From Rhizophagus clarus (taxonomy: Eukaryota > Glomeromycota > Glomeromycetes > Glomerales > Glomeraceae), in the NCBI GenBank assembly GCA_015698045.1, contig BLAL01000221.1, positions 62,001 through 126,000 on the forward strand: a stretch of 64,000 bases of DNA. Reading direction: 5' to 3'. Positions 25,208-36,567 of the stretch are shown in pieces; positions within the stretch are counted from its first letter, which is position 1, and each line of letters starts with the position of its first letter. The translations under genes and the position numbers were made by a program. Under the pieces are notes generated by a model. That model was given only the letters and a program-made list of their open reading frames with translations. It did no database searches and had not been told where the DNA came from.

Positions 25208-27604
25208 ATAAAAATTAAAATACAAATAAATTTTAATGTGATAAATAACTTAATTTAAATACCCAAAATATTAAAAATTTAAAAATTAATACTGTTATAG
25301 GAATATTAACCTTTCAATAAATATTATACCTAAAGTTATAAAAAATAAAGCACAATTATTTTCAATCATTCTGAATAACTTACTTAAGCACAAGAAGTTG
25401 ATTTGATTTAACCAAAAATAGTAAAATTACACTTTAAAATTAAAAATCAAATAAACGATAAATAATTAAAAGTACAAAACTTGGTCGCATTTCACGAATA
25501 TTAAACCAATCATCCTAAAATTTTTACCGTAAGTAGATTTGACCCCGTGAACAACTTTACTTAAGCAGAAAAAAGTAATTTCATTTGACCAAAGTGATGT
25601 AATTATGTCCTGAAGTTAAAAGAGAAAAAAAATTTTGGAATTAGTACTGTTTGAAAAATACAAATTTCTTCATAAATATTATACCTAGCCTTAAGAAAAT
25701 TAAGATCTGAGTACTTTTGACATTGCTAAACAGCTTTATTTAAATATAAAAAGTGATTTCATTCAACTAAAATTTATTTTACATATAGTTAAATTTAGTA
25801 AACAAAAAACAAGAATAAGAGAATATTATTATAAAAAATGTATTTTTTTATAAATATAATATTTAAGAGTAGAGGGATCGACATGGCTGATCATATGGCT
25901 AAAAAAAAAATCATTTTTTTTTTTACTTCGCTACAAGGAAAACTCACTCAATATTTTATGAAAAACTGTTTAAAGTATTCTTTAGAAAGCTAGAGTTTCT
26001 GTCTTTCAAATAAACTTAGTAAAGTATAATACAAATAAGGCTTATAACGAAATATTACATTATGAAGTCGTCATTAAGTTGCGAATCTCCTATGGTAAGT
26101 TGCGAATCATCTAGAGAACATATCTTCAAATTAACTTTAAACTTATGAAACCTTACAAGTTAATAGTATAATAAAAAAGAATATTTATATCAAAAAATCA
26201 TTGTGCATTTACTTATTCAAATAAAATTTTTTATTAATAACATTTTATTTTTTTATTATTAGTCATATTTGATTTTAAAAGTCTAAATACATTCAAAAAG
26301 ACTAATAGCAAATGGTTAAACACTTTAATAAATAAATGAAGCGCATGTTTATACTCTTTTTAAATGTGTATTTAACAAAATTCATATGGTAGTTTGCGAG
26401 AAATCATAAATTTTGCTCGTTTTGGGTCACGTGATGATTTACATTTTTTAGTCTAAAATCATATATATGTTGTGGCGTAGATACACTCTACCCTTAATTT
26501 TATGAAAACTAAAGTATATAAAATCAATAATATATTGAAAAAAGAAAATATCTTTTTAAAAAAATTTTTAAAAGTACGAGTGAAATTAAAATTTTTTCTT
26601 ATATATATAGTATGAAAATCACCTCTTGCTACGCAAAATCTATATATAACTTTAATAATTTTAACTTCCTATTACACATCTATAATTACAACTTTTTTTA
26701 TTTTTTGCTTTCTAATAAGCAAAATTCTATATGACTTAAAAAAAAATTTTATATGATAAATAAGCAAATTTTTTTGTTACCTATATATATATTGTTCAGA
26801 GTCTTGTTGAAATCTAATACATAAAAATAAAACTAATTTACTACAGATTATAGTATATCCAAAAGTGTTTCAGACTTCCAGTAGCATTTCTAAAGAAAAG
26901 AAGTGAATACCTTTCATCAATATACTTGACTAAAAGTCAAATTTTTATGTATTTTTTATTTTTTTTTAAAACATTAGAGTGATAAATTTTTTTTTCTAAT
27001 GAAAATGTTTTATAAAAAAAGATTAAACTAATCAAATCATATGATTGATATCCAGGTATTATAATCGACTTTTAATAGAAAGATATTTGACCAGACCTTA
27101 TATTTTTTTATAAAAAATTTTTTCTGATTAATACCATAAAATAAAAAAAATCCAAACATTTTGGATTTTTTTTATTTTTTTTTCAGGTGTACATCAGATA
27201 TATAAAAGCTTTATAGATTAAATGATATTTCATATTTTATTACATATAATTATATAATATAATATATATATAATCGACCAAATTTAGACCAAAATATACA
27301 AACTGAATTTTTTACATATAAAAATTTTGAAAATAAATACGCAATCTAATAATCTAATCACAGACAAAAAAATCCTAAATTATACGCAAATCAAAAACTT
27401 ACTCTGCCTAACTTTACTATAATAATAATGCATTGGTAGACCCTACCTCTGTATATATAGTATTTCTAGGTCCTATTGAGTGTCCCAAATTTTTATATAT
27501 AAAAACTATCGTTTATAGTCACAAATTACTTATAGTCACTATTACATCTTTTTTTAAAAATTTTATATATATGTGATTATAAAAAGATATTTATTAAAAT
27601 ATAA

Positions 27605-28085
27605 TTGTTCTATGATCTAATGATCAGATTTCAATGATCTTTAACTCATTAAGCTTATCTCATTGAAAGGAATCAGATGGTAGTAATTTTATAATGATTG
27701 GATTAATATTGACTGAGTAATCCAATTTTAAATATCAAATCAGCATTCTATATATGTAAAATTTACATAATATTTAATATTTTGATTTTATTTTAATTAC
27801 TATAAATTCTAGTAATCAGATTTTAATGATCTTAGGCTTATTAGAATTGTCTCATTAAGAGGAAGCCAATGGTAATAATTTTATAATAATTGGATTAATA
27901 TTGACTGAGAAATTTGATTTTAAAGACCAGATCAGTATTTTTTATATGTAAAATTTGTGTAATATTAAATATTTTAACTGTATTTTAATTATTACGGGTT
28001 CTAGTGATCAGATTTTAATGATTATAGGTTTATTAGAATCGTCTTATTAAGAGGAATCTAATGGTTATAAATTCATAATAATTGA
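27605..28085. repeat. Tandem repeat, ~190-bp unit, about 2.5 copies
   Basis: The word TCTAGTGATCAGATTTTAAT and close variants starts at about 27,612, 27,805 and 27,994. It is followed each time by a block with TCATTAAGAGGAA and ATAATTGGATTAATATTGA. A diverged single copy seems present near 55,025-55,130. Confidence 0.6.
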
Positions 28086-28989
28086 AATAATATTGATAAA
28101 ATTATTGTGATATGAATATTTAATCAAAATTATTACAATTTATAATTCTGGCCAAAATTACTGATTTAATTATAAGATTTTATTGCTTATAATCACATCT
28201 CATCATAGTCACCAAATATAGACTATCCCAAATGTATGACTATAGAGAGAGTTAACTGTATCTCATAATATAACAATTTCTGATAAGTTATCTATAAATG
28301 AAGGATTATCAGCATTTAATCTTATGATAGTATAATAATGCCTAAAAAAACTTCCACTACCTTATAATATCCAATTTTATAATAATTTGCTCTATAATAA
28401 TTTTTTAAAAATATTGTAAGAAAAGAAATTGGGTTGGCTGAATAATAATTATTTAACTATTGGACATTTTTTTATTTACAGAATTATTGATTTAGTATGA
28501 TATTTAGATTCTCATCATGGCAAATTAGAAAAACATGATTTGAAATTACTAAAAATTATAGTCAAACTTCCTGTATATGTTTCTAAAAGCCATTATAATC
28601 TTTATTATGATACTATAAAGTATAAAAAAATAAAATATCATAAAAAAAGCTTGAATTATTTAAAAGCTTTAATTTTATTTATTCAACAATCTTAGACAAG
28701 TCTATTATATTGGGAAAAAGTAATTAAAAATATTTATGATCTAATAAAAATGGTTTAAGAATATGCCAACTATCTTTAAAGAGTTAATAATAGAATACAT
28801 ACTATATACACTAGGACTTCGAATAATACTAATATAACTCATATACGGGTTTGTATAGAGTTTATATGAAGTTACTTTTTAAACCCACAAATTGAGTTTG
28901 CATAGATCGGTCAAGTTGGAAGTAACTCACATATTATGTTTACATAGAGTTTATAATAGATATATGTGGATTTATTTTTAAAAAATACT

Positions 28990-29029
28990 AATTTTGGTAA
29001 ATATAAATTACTCAGTATTTACCAAAATT
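28990..29029. repeat. Perfect 14-bp inverted repeat (hairpin)
   Basis: AATTTTGGTAAATA (28,990-29,003) is followed after 12 bp by TATTTACCAAAATT (29,016-29,029). No adjacent gene explains it; it may be a transposon end-joining remnant. Confidence 0.6.
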
Positions 29030-29069
29030 TATTTTATTTTATTTATTTTTATTATTCTTTTTTAGTTTT

Positions 29070-30165
29070 TAATACCCTAATTCCAAAAGTCCAGTAGTGT
29101 TTTTCGTCCAGCAACACTACAAAAAAGAAAAAGAAAAAAATTAATTAATTAGTTAAAAAAAATTGAAAACCACTTCCTTCACCCTCCCTTACCTTAATTC
29201 CAAAAGTCTGGTCATGCTTTTCATCTGGCAACACTACAAAAAAAAAAAAAAAATTAATTAATTAGTTAAAAAAAATACCGAAAAACACTTCCCTTACCCT
29301 TCCTTACCTTAATTCCAAAAGTCTAGTCATGCTTTTTGTCTGGCAACACTACAAAAAAGAAAAAAAAAAATTAATTAATTAGTTAAAAAAAAAACTGAAA
29401 AACACTTCCCCACCCTTCCTTACCTTAATTCTAAAAGTCCAATCGTACTTTTCATCTAGCAACACTACAAAAAATAAAAAAAAAATTAATTAATTAGTTA
29501 AAAAAAAAACTGAAAAACACTTCCCCCACCTTCCCTTACCTTAATTTCAAAAGTCCAGTCATGCTTTTCATCTGGCAACACTACAAAAAAGAAAAAAAAA
29601 AATTAATTAATTAGTTAAGAAAAAATACCGAAAATTACTTTCCCACCCTCCCTTACCTTAATTTCAAAAGTCTGGTCATGTTTTTCATCTGGCAACACTA
29701 CAAAAAATAAAAAAAAAGTTAATAACTTAATTAATTAAAAAAAACAAAGAAACACCTCCCCCAATCCTCCCTTATTTTAATTCCAAAAGTCCAGTCATGT
29801 TTTTTGTCTAGAAACACTACAAAAATAAACATAAATAATTAAAAAAAGATCAGATATTTGGATTATCTGATTAGATCGACAAGTCACATGATCTTGCCTT
29901 TATACCGAATAATTCATTATAGCGTTAACAAATTTTTTATAAATTTTTAAGCATATCTTCCCTTTAGTTTAGATTCTTTATTATTTTTGGGTCATTTTAT
30001 AGTTCTTTCTGATATCCCTTTAATCAAAGTGCGTTAATACCGAAAAACACTTCTCTCACCCTTCCTTACCTTAATTCCAAAAGTCCAGTCATGCTTTTCG
30101 TCTGGCAACACTACAAAAAAGAAAAAAAATTAATTAATTAGTTAAAAAAAAAACTGAAAAACACT
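29070..30165. repeat. Satellite, ~115-bp unit, about 8 copies
   Basis: Each unit has TTCCAAAAGTCCAGTCATGC, CTGGCAACACTACAAAAAA, a TTAATTAATTAGTTAAAAA stretch and AACACTTCCCCCACCCTTCC. Copies begin near 29,080, 29,200, 29,313, 29,430, 29,545, 29,660 and 29,780. An insertion of about 200 bp unlike the unit (29,835-30,035) precedes the last copy near 30,075. It abuts the left end of the 4.1-kb element at 30,172. Confidence 0.75.
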
Positions 30166-30559
30166 TCCCCCACACAGGTCGAATGGAGTCAAATCGGTCA
30201 TCAATCGGTCATGTGACTGATTGGTAACCGATTGGATACCTATTGATGACTGATTCTTTCAATAGGTCATCAATCAGGTATAAATTCCAAATCGGTTATC
30301 AACTGGTCATATGACTGATTGATGACTGATTGGTGTACGGTTGAATTTACCAGTTATCAATAGGTTACCAATCGACCATATCAGATTGATGACCGATTGG
30401 TTGCTAATTGGCTTATTATATATTAGCGGATTTTTTAGATTTTTCAATAACGTCGTTTTAAAATATTTAATTTATAAACTATTTTAAAACTCTAAACTCT
30501 GATAGAAATTTTTTTTTGATAGATTTTCTAAGATTCATATAGGATATTTTTGATAAATA

Positions 30560-32830
30560 GAGATATTTTTATTTTTTGAGATTTCTAAAAGTTTGTATGG
30601 AAAGAGTTCATATGGGATATCTGATAAAAAATTTTTTTTATTTTCTAAGAGTTCGTATGGTAAGAGTTCGTATGGGGATATCTGATAGAAAAATTTTTTT
30701 TAAGAGATTTTCTAAGAGTTCATATGGGAAAGGTTTGTTGGATATCTTTGATAGAAAATTTTTTTTAAGAGATTCTCTAAGAGTTCGTATGGAAAGAGTT
30801 TGTATGGGATATCTGATAGAAAATTTTTTTGCGAAATTTTCTGAGTTCGTATGGGAAGGGTTCGTGTAGAATATCTGATAGGAAATATTTTTTTTGAGAG
30901 ATTTCCTAAGATTCGTATAGGATATTTTTGATAAATAGATTTTTTTTTTTTATTTCTAAAAGTTCATATGGGAAGAGTTCATATGGGATATCTGATAGAA
31001 AATTTTTTTTTAAGAGATTTTCTAAGAGTTCAGTTCATATGGGATAAATAATAGAAAATTTTTTTTTGAGAGATTTTCTAAGAGTTTGTATGGGAAGGGT
31101 TCGTATGGATTCTTTGTTAGAAAATTATTTTATAGATTTTCTAAGAATTCGTAAAGGAACAGTTCGTATGGGATATTTTGATAAAGATTTTCCAGGTGTT
31201 CATATGGAAAAAGGTTCATATGGGATGTCTTTGATAAAAAATTTTTTTTAAGATTTTCTAGTGTGGGAAGAGTTCGTATGGGATATCTGGTAGAAAATTT
31301 TTTTTGAGAGATTTTCTAAGAGTTCATATGGAAAGAGTTCGCATGGGATTCTTTGATAGAAAAGTTGTTTTTTAAGAGATTTTCTAAGAGTTCATATGGA
31401 AAGAGTTCGTATGGGATATCTGATAGAAAAATTTTTCTTAAGAGATTTTCTAAGAGTTCATAAGAAAAGCGTTCGTATGGGATTCTTTGATAGAAAATTT
31501 TTTTTTAAGAGATTTTCTAAGAGTTTGTGTGGGAAAAGTTCGTATGGGATATCTGATAGAAAATTTTTTTGTGAAATTTTTTAGGGTTCATATGGAAAGG
31601 ATTCGCATGGGACATTTTTGATAAATAGATTTTTTTTTTTATTTCTAAGAGTTCGTATGGGATATCTAATAGAAAAATTTTTCTTAAGAGATTTTCTAAG
31701 AGTTCATATGGAAAGGGTTCATATGGGATTCTTTAATAGAAAATTTTTTTTAAGAGATTTTCTTAGAGTTCGTGTGAGAAGAGTTCGTATGGGATATCTG
31801 ATAGAAAAATTTTTCTTAAGAGATTTTCTAAGAGTTCATATGGAAGGGTTCGTATGGGATTCTTTGATAGAAAATTTTTTTTAAGTGATTTTCTAAGAGT
31901 TCATATTGGAAGAGTTCGTATGGGATGTCTGATAGAAAATTTTTTTGTGAAATTTTTTAAGGTTCATATGGAAAGGATTCGCATGGGATTCTTTGATAGA
32001 AAATTTTTTTGAGAGAGATTTCTAAAAGTTCATATAGGAAGTGTTCGTATGGGATATCTGATAGGAAATTTTCTTTTGAGATTTCCTAAGATTCGTATAG
32101 GATATTTTTGATAAATAGATTTTTTTTTTATTTCTAAGAGTTCGTATAGGATATCTGATAGTAAAATTTTTCTTAAGAGATTTTCTAAGAGTTCATATGG
32201 AAAGGGTTCGTATGGGATTCTTTGATAGAAAATTTTTTTTAAGAGATTTTCTAAGAGTTCGTATTGAAAGAATTCGTATGGGATATCTGATAGAAAAATT
32301 TTTCTTAAGAGATTTTCTAAGAGTTCATATGGAAGGGTTCGTATGGGATTCTTTGATAGAAAATTTTCTTAAGAGATTTTCTAAGAGTTCATATGGAAAG
32401 GGTTCGTATGGGATTCTTTGATAGAAAATTTTTTAAGAGATTTTCTTAGAGTCTGTGTGGGAAGAGTTCGTATGGGATATTTTAATAAAGATTTTCCAGT
32501 TGTTCATATAGTAGGGTGTTCATATGGGATATCTTTGATAGAAAATTTTTTTTAAGAGATTTTCTAAGAGTTCGTATTGGAAGAGTTTGTATGGGATATC
32601 TGATAGGAAATTTTTTTGTGAAATTTTTTAGGGTTCATATGGAAAGGATTCGCATGGGATTTTTTGATAGAAAATTTTTTTGAGAGAGATTTCTAAAAGT
32701 TCATATGGGAAGAGTTCGTATGGAATATCTGATAGGAATTTTTTTTTTGAGATTTCCTAAGATTCGTATAGGATATTTTTGATAAATAGATTTTTTTTTT
32801 GAGGTTTCCTAAGAGTTTGTATGAAATATT
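30560..32830. repeat. Degenerate tandem array, ~65-bp core unit
   Basis: Repeats of GAGATTTTCTAAGAGTTCGT followed by ATGGAAAGAGTTCGTATGGG and ATATCTGATAGAAAATTTTT, with unit length varying around 60-70 bp and some longer composite units, run for about 2.3 kb. Open frames here (for example 31,618-31,884) translate to repeated RMGYLIEKFFLRDFLRV strings and are by-products of the repeat, not genes. Confidence 0.85.
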
Positions 32831-33589
32831 TTTAATAGAGGATTTTTTTAGATTTCATAACATTTTAAAAAAACAATACACTTTTTATTAAATTTATTTT
32901 AAATAGGTTAATATTATTAAAAAATTAGGTATCTGAAAGTCCAAGGCAAATTATAATATATGACTATATGAGATGAAAAATTACAACTAACGATAGTAGG
33001 TTTTCAATTTATCTATTATTAACCAATCAAAATTCGGTCTGATCTTTATGCACGTGACCTGATCTTAACATGCATATAAATAACCAAACACGACTCTGTT
33101 TATTTTTCAAAAATCATACACCCTTTCTTTTCTGTTTTCTTCTTACTCTCATTACATTTTACAGGTATATTAATTATTGTATTTTTGCCATTAAATTTAT
33201 GGTAATGATTACTGACTATATTTTATTTTATAATATTAACTTTACCTTTTTTTAATATTACTAATGTTATTCTTTTTTTTTCATATTTTACTAACATCAT
33301 CACGTATTTTTCTTTTTTTTTTTTTTATAAATTTTATCAAACTCTTCATAATACTAACTTTTTGTATTTGTGTATTTTATTATAATTATTACTAACTTTT
33401 TATATTTACGCTTTACTATTTATTTATTAAATATTACTAACTTTATTAGTCATATACTAACATATTATTATAATAAATGTTTTTATTTTAAATACTTATC
33501 TGTTATTAATATAAATAAAGATACTATGTGTTTTATTATGTGCTATAATAAATTTTATTATTCATTATATTATTCTACAAAAATTGGTC
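32831..33589. other. AT-rich spacer with a TATA-like site
   Basis: Between the two arrays lies a stretch with GCACGTGACCTGATCTT and CATATAAATAACC near 33,050-33,080, which looks like a promoter (TATA box with upstream CACGTGA), then pyrimidine-rich sequence ending TTTTACAGGT. No gene downstream follows from it. The open frames at 33,070-33,606 are low-complexity. Confidence 0.3.
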
Positions 33590-34140
33590 ATTCGACCATC
33601 AATTGACCATAATTGACCATAATTTGACCACATAATTTGACCACATAAATTGACCATAAATTGACCATAAATTGACCTTAATTTGACCTTAATTTGACCT
33701 TAATTTGACCTCCTTAATTTGACCATAATTCGACCATAATTTGACCTTAATTTGACCTTAATTTGACCTTAATTTGACCTTAATTCGACCTTAATTCGAC
33801 CATAATTTGACCATAATTTGACCATAATTTGACCATAATTCGACCATAATTCGACCATAATTTGACCATAATTTGACCATAATTTGACCATAATTTGACC
33901 TTAATTTGACCATAATTTGACCATAATTTGACCTTAATTTGACCTTAATTTGACCTTAATTTGACCTTAATTTGACCTTAATTTGACCTTAATTTGACCT
34001 TAATTTGACCTTAATTTGACCTTAATTCGACCATAATTTGACCATAATTTGACCATAATTCGACCATTTGACCATATTTTGACCATTAATCGACCATCAA
34101 TCGACCATCAATCGACCATCAATCGACCATCAGTTGACCA
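33590..34140. repeat. Short-period array of TTGACCATAAT/TTGACCTTAAT
   Basis: About 50 copies of an 11-bp unit, AATTTGACCAT or AATTTGACCTT with TTCGACC variants, run without interruption. The A/T variant at the end of the unit comes in blocks, suggesting several rounds of local amplification. At the right edge the unit grades into AATCGACCATC and then into the subterminal repeats of the element. Confidence 0.9.
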
Positions 34141-34480
34141 TCAATCGGCCTGCCCGATTGATGACGGATTTTGGCGGAAATCGGCTATCAATCGGCCACC
34201 CGATTGAATACTTATTGAATCAATCAGTTATCAATAAGATACCCAATTGATAGCTGATTGGTGACTGATTTGCCACCATTCGACCTGTGTATTTGGATGG
34301 GACTGTATATCTGAGGTTATGATTTTTTTTATTTAATTTTTTTTTTATTTTTTTTAAAAATACAATTTTGTAAGTAAAATTTTTTAAAATTATTAATTAC
34401 TATTGCTTGAAATTTTACTAATTGTTTTTTCAGTTTTTAGTATCTGAAGTTGAAGTTAGGTTTTTTTTCACGTTTGATTA

Positions 34481-34612
34481 ATGTCCAATTGGGGTTGGAC
34501 CTTACCTTTTTTACTATCTGATTGGAGTCAGATCATTTTTTTTAATGTCTGATTGGGGTCAGACTATAATTTTTTTAGCGTCTGATTGGGGTCAGACCAT
34601 AATTTTTTTAAT
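34481..34612. repeat. Four hairpin-forming TCTGATTGGGGTCAGA units
   Basis: TGTCCAATTGGGGTTGGACC, then CTGATTGGAGTCAGATC, then twice GTCTGATTGGGGTCAGAC, recur at ~40-bp spacing separated by T-rich runs. Each is an imperfect palindrome (GTCTGA...TCAGAC). Confidence 0.65.
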
Positions 34613-35519
34613 ATAAAAAAATTGAATTTTTTTTTTATAAATTATAAATAAATATATTTCATATTTTTTATATTATCATAACAAAAATATTAATATTAGT
34701 AATGTTTGTCAAATGTATTAAATTAATTTCGTATATTTTGCTTACTTCAACAATAAAAATAAATTTACGATACACATATTATAATAATGCATTAATACCA
34801 ACCCTTTGTTTTACTTATATGTCAAAACTAAAGTTGCCTGCCGAAATTAAGGATTATTGCTGAAATTATTTGGATATTTTCAACTACAGCTAAGAATGTA
34901 ATTGCGGAATAGTTGCGTTTTACAGTATTGCGGGAATTATATATTGTCCGCAACTAATTTTGAAAAAATATCATTTTTTAAATTTTAACAGTTAATAATA
35001 AATGATTTTAATTAGCTGTTTTATTAAAAAAGATGAAAAATTCATTTGGAAACTATTAAAAAATCATATATCTTTAAATAATTAAAAAAAGATTGGTTTA
35101 CTTTTATTATAAAAATCGATTAATAAAATCATTCATTTTTTTTACTATAAAAAACGATTAATAAAATTGTTCATTTTTTTTACTATAAAAAACAATTTAA
35201 AAATAAAATATAATTTCAAAACCCATTTTAACATTTCTTTAACACTTTTATTATTAGAATAATTAAAAAAAAATGTTAAAAAAATGGTTTTTGTTAAATT
35301 ATTAGTTAAAATAAATACATAATATAGGATTTATCGACCGTGGCCTGCATTACAAATTTTGGCCAAAATTATGAAATTATGAGAGATTTTATGTTGAATA
35401 TAAATATATATAATCACATGTCACGGTCGATGCATCGACTGTGACATTTTTCTTTAATATAATGCATAATTATTAATATAGAAAACGTATATAAAATATA
35501 TCATTTCCATATACAGATT
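34613..35519. other. Noncoding; solo end of a TA-ended element
   Basis: At 34,823-34,842 the sequence CTAAAGTTGCCTGCCGAAAT matches the left end of the 14,035 element and is followed by AATTGCGGAATAGTTGCG-type words as in the 39-kb element, but no matching right end follows, so it is a truncated relic. A short inverted pair, TCGACCGTG and CACGGTCGA (about 35,338 and 35,420), is also present. No genes. Confidence 0.4.
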
Positions 35520-35745
35520 CTTATAGGAAATTATTAAAAAAAATATAAGTTTAAAAATTCCGTATACATTCTGTATACATTAATTTTTTCGTATACATTC
35601 TGCATATATTAGTTTTTTTAAAAAACGTCCAAAAATGAATTACTTATTAAATATACGGAATTTGTATACAGAATCTATAAAAACGTATATTAAATGTATA
35701 CAAACCGTATTATTTCCATATACAGATTTCTTATAAGGAGATGTC
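35520..35745. repeat. Left arm of an outer inverted-repeat element that hosts the Polinton
   Basis: Blocks here such as TAAGTTTAAAAATTCCGTAT, TTTTATAGATTCTGTATAC (reverse) and CCATATACAGATTTCTTATA reappear inverted at 51,205-51,545. The arms are diverged by many substitutions and small indels. If the Polinton is removed, the outer element is roughly 1 kb. Confidence 0.55.
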
Positions 35746-35785
35746 TGATCTGTATCGTCACTTGAGGTAGAACGTGCTGGTGGGG

Positions 35786-35791
35786 TAATGG
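35786..35791. other. 6-bp target duplication TAATGG, left copy
   Basis: TAATGG lies directly outside the left terminal repeat, and the same hexamer lies directly outside the right one (50,907-50,912). Six-bp duplications are typical of Polinton integrases. One base (G) is ambiguous between duplication and terminus. Confidence 0.7.
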
Positions 35792-36487
35792 TCATCAGTG
35801 CCGGGCTGGCGCCCTGCGGAGGCTAAAGCTCCTATACATCCACCCCTCCATGGTGAAACCCTACCAGATCCCCTTCCAGTTAGGCTCTAGCGCCTCACGG
35901 CGCGTCTCTAACAATACCATGGATAAATACCATTTCCATACCATACCCTCATCTGTCCCAAAAAATACCCCATCTGTCCTACCATCTGTCCCATATATAA
36001 CTACTCAAATTACTAATCTAACAAAGAAAAGAACAAGAAAACGAATAAGAAAGGAGAGTATAGGACAGATGGGACAGTAGGACAGATGAATATAAAAAAA
36101 AAATCAGATCACATTTCCCAGAAAAACTTTTGAAATTCGGGTATAAAATGTATCCCATCTGGCCCAATCTGTCCCATTTTCAGGAACGAGCTCAGACACA
36201 CTTTAAAGTCCAAGTAGATATGCAAAAAAAAACCCTATCACCTAGTACGAACTCCTATATATACCCCCATACCAGTCATCACAGTCATCAGTACCCATTT
36301 ATCTGTACCATTCATTGGTGATCATTCATTGGTGATCAATCATCTGTCATCATAGTCGTCAGTACCCATCTATCTGTACCAATCTATCTGTACTAATCAT
36401 CAGTCCTCATACTAGATACCCATACCAGTCATCAATCTGTTCGTACCTAAATGTATCAACCCCCAAGAGACAAATATACTGAAAAAA
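35792..36487 (+). repeat. Polinton left terminal inverted repeat
   Basis: Matches the inverse of 50,211-50,906 over its full length with scattered substitutions (mostly transitions). The outer ~100 bp is GC-rich (GCCGGGCTGGCGCCCTGCGG), and the inner part contains about ten copies of CATCTGTCC or GGACAGATG and several ATCTGTACC words. It ends at ACTGAAAAAA. Confidence 0.9.
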
Positions 36488-36490
36488 TTT

Positions 36491-36516
36491 GTAATTAAAC
36501 ATAGTCGATATATAGG
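36491..36516 (+). promoter_or_regulatory. Shared upstream motif, helicase promoter
   Basis: GTAATTAAACATAGTCGATA followed by TATAGG lies 50-75 bp upstream of the helicase ATG. Nearly the same sequence, continuing into GTATCAAAAAAAATAAATT, occurs inverted at 48,369-48,394 upstream of the minus-strand gene at 48,325. Shorter versions precede the polymerase (38,909), adaptor (42,258) and zinc-protein (42,894) genes. Confidence 0.5.
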
Positions 36517-36567
36517 TATCAAAAAAAATAAATTAAACAAAACTTCTACTAAAGTATCTAACTAACA

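Larger units (their letters stand above)
25218..29069. other. Noncoding AT-rich region with decayed repeats
   Basis: No gene is supported. Visible structure includes a possible inverted-repeat element between TAAGAGTAGAGGG (25,864) and the inverse-like CACTCTACCCTTA (near 26,492), without a clean target duplication. Around 27,420-27,545 lie sequences inverse to 19.75-19.86 kb, and a mariner-like end is at 28,262. The rest is simple AT-rich sequence. Confidence 0.4.
30172..34290. mobile_element. 4.1-kb non-autonomous inverted-repeat element loaded with minisatellites
   Basis: The left end ACACAGGTCGAATGG and the right end CCATTCGACCTGTGT are exact inverses. Similarity continues inward (SKCAAATCRGTCAYCAATCRG), followed on both sides by about 150-200 bp of subterminal words of the ATCGGTCAT/ATGACCGAT type. 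No clear target duplication is visible. The interior is two tandem arrays (30,560-32,830 and 33,590-34,140) with about 750 bp of AT-rich DNA between. No transposase. The architecture parallels the smaller 8-bp-TSD elements in this window. Confidence 0.65.

Noticed and set aside
25864..26504. Inverted-repeat element with TAAGRGTAGAGKG ends
   Set aside because: The ends match over only about 13 bp and the flanking octamers do not agree, so it is not listed as an element.
30576..32421. Several plus-strand ORFs with RMGYLIEKFF-type repeats
   Set aside because: They follow the ~65-bp minisatellite unit and change frame with its length; no start context or domain supports translation.
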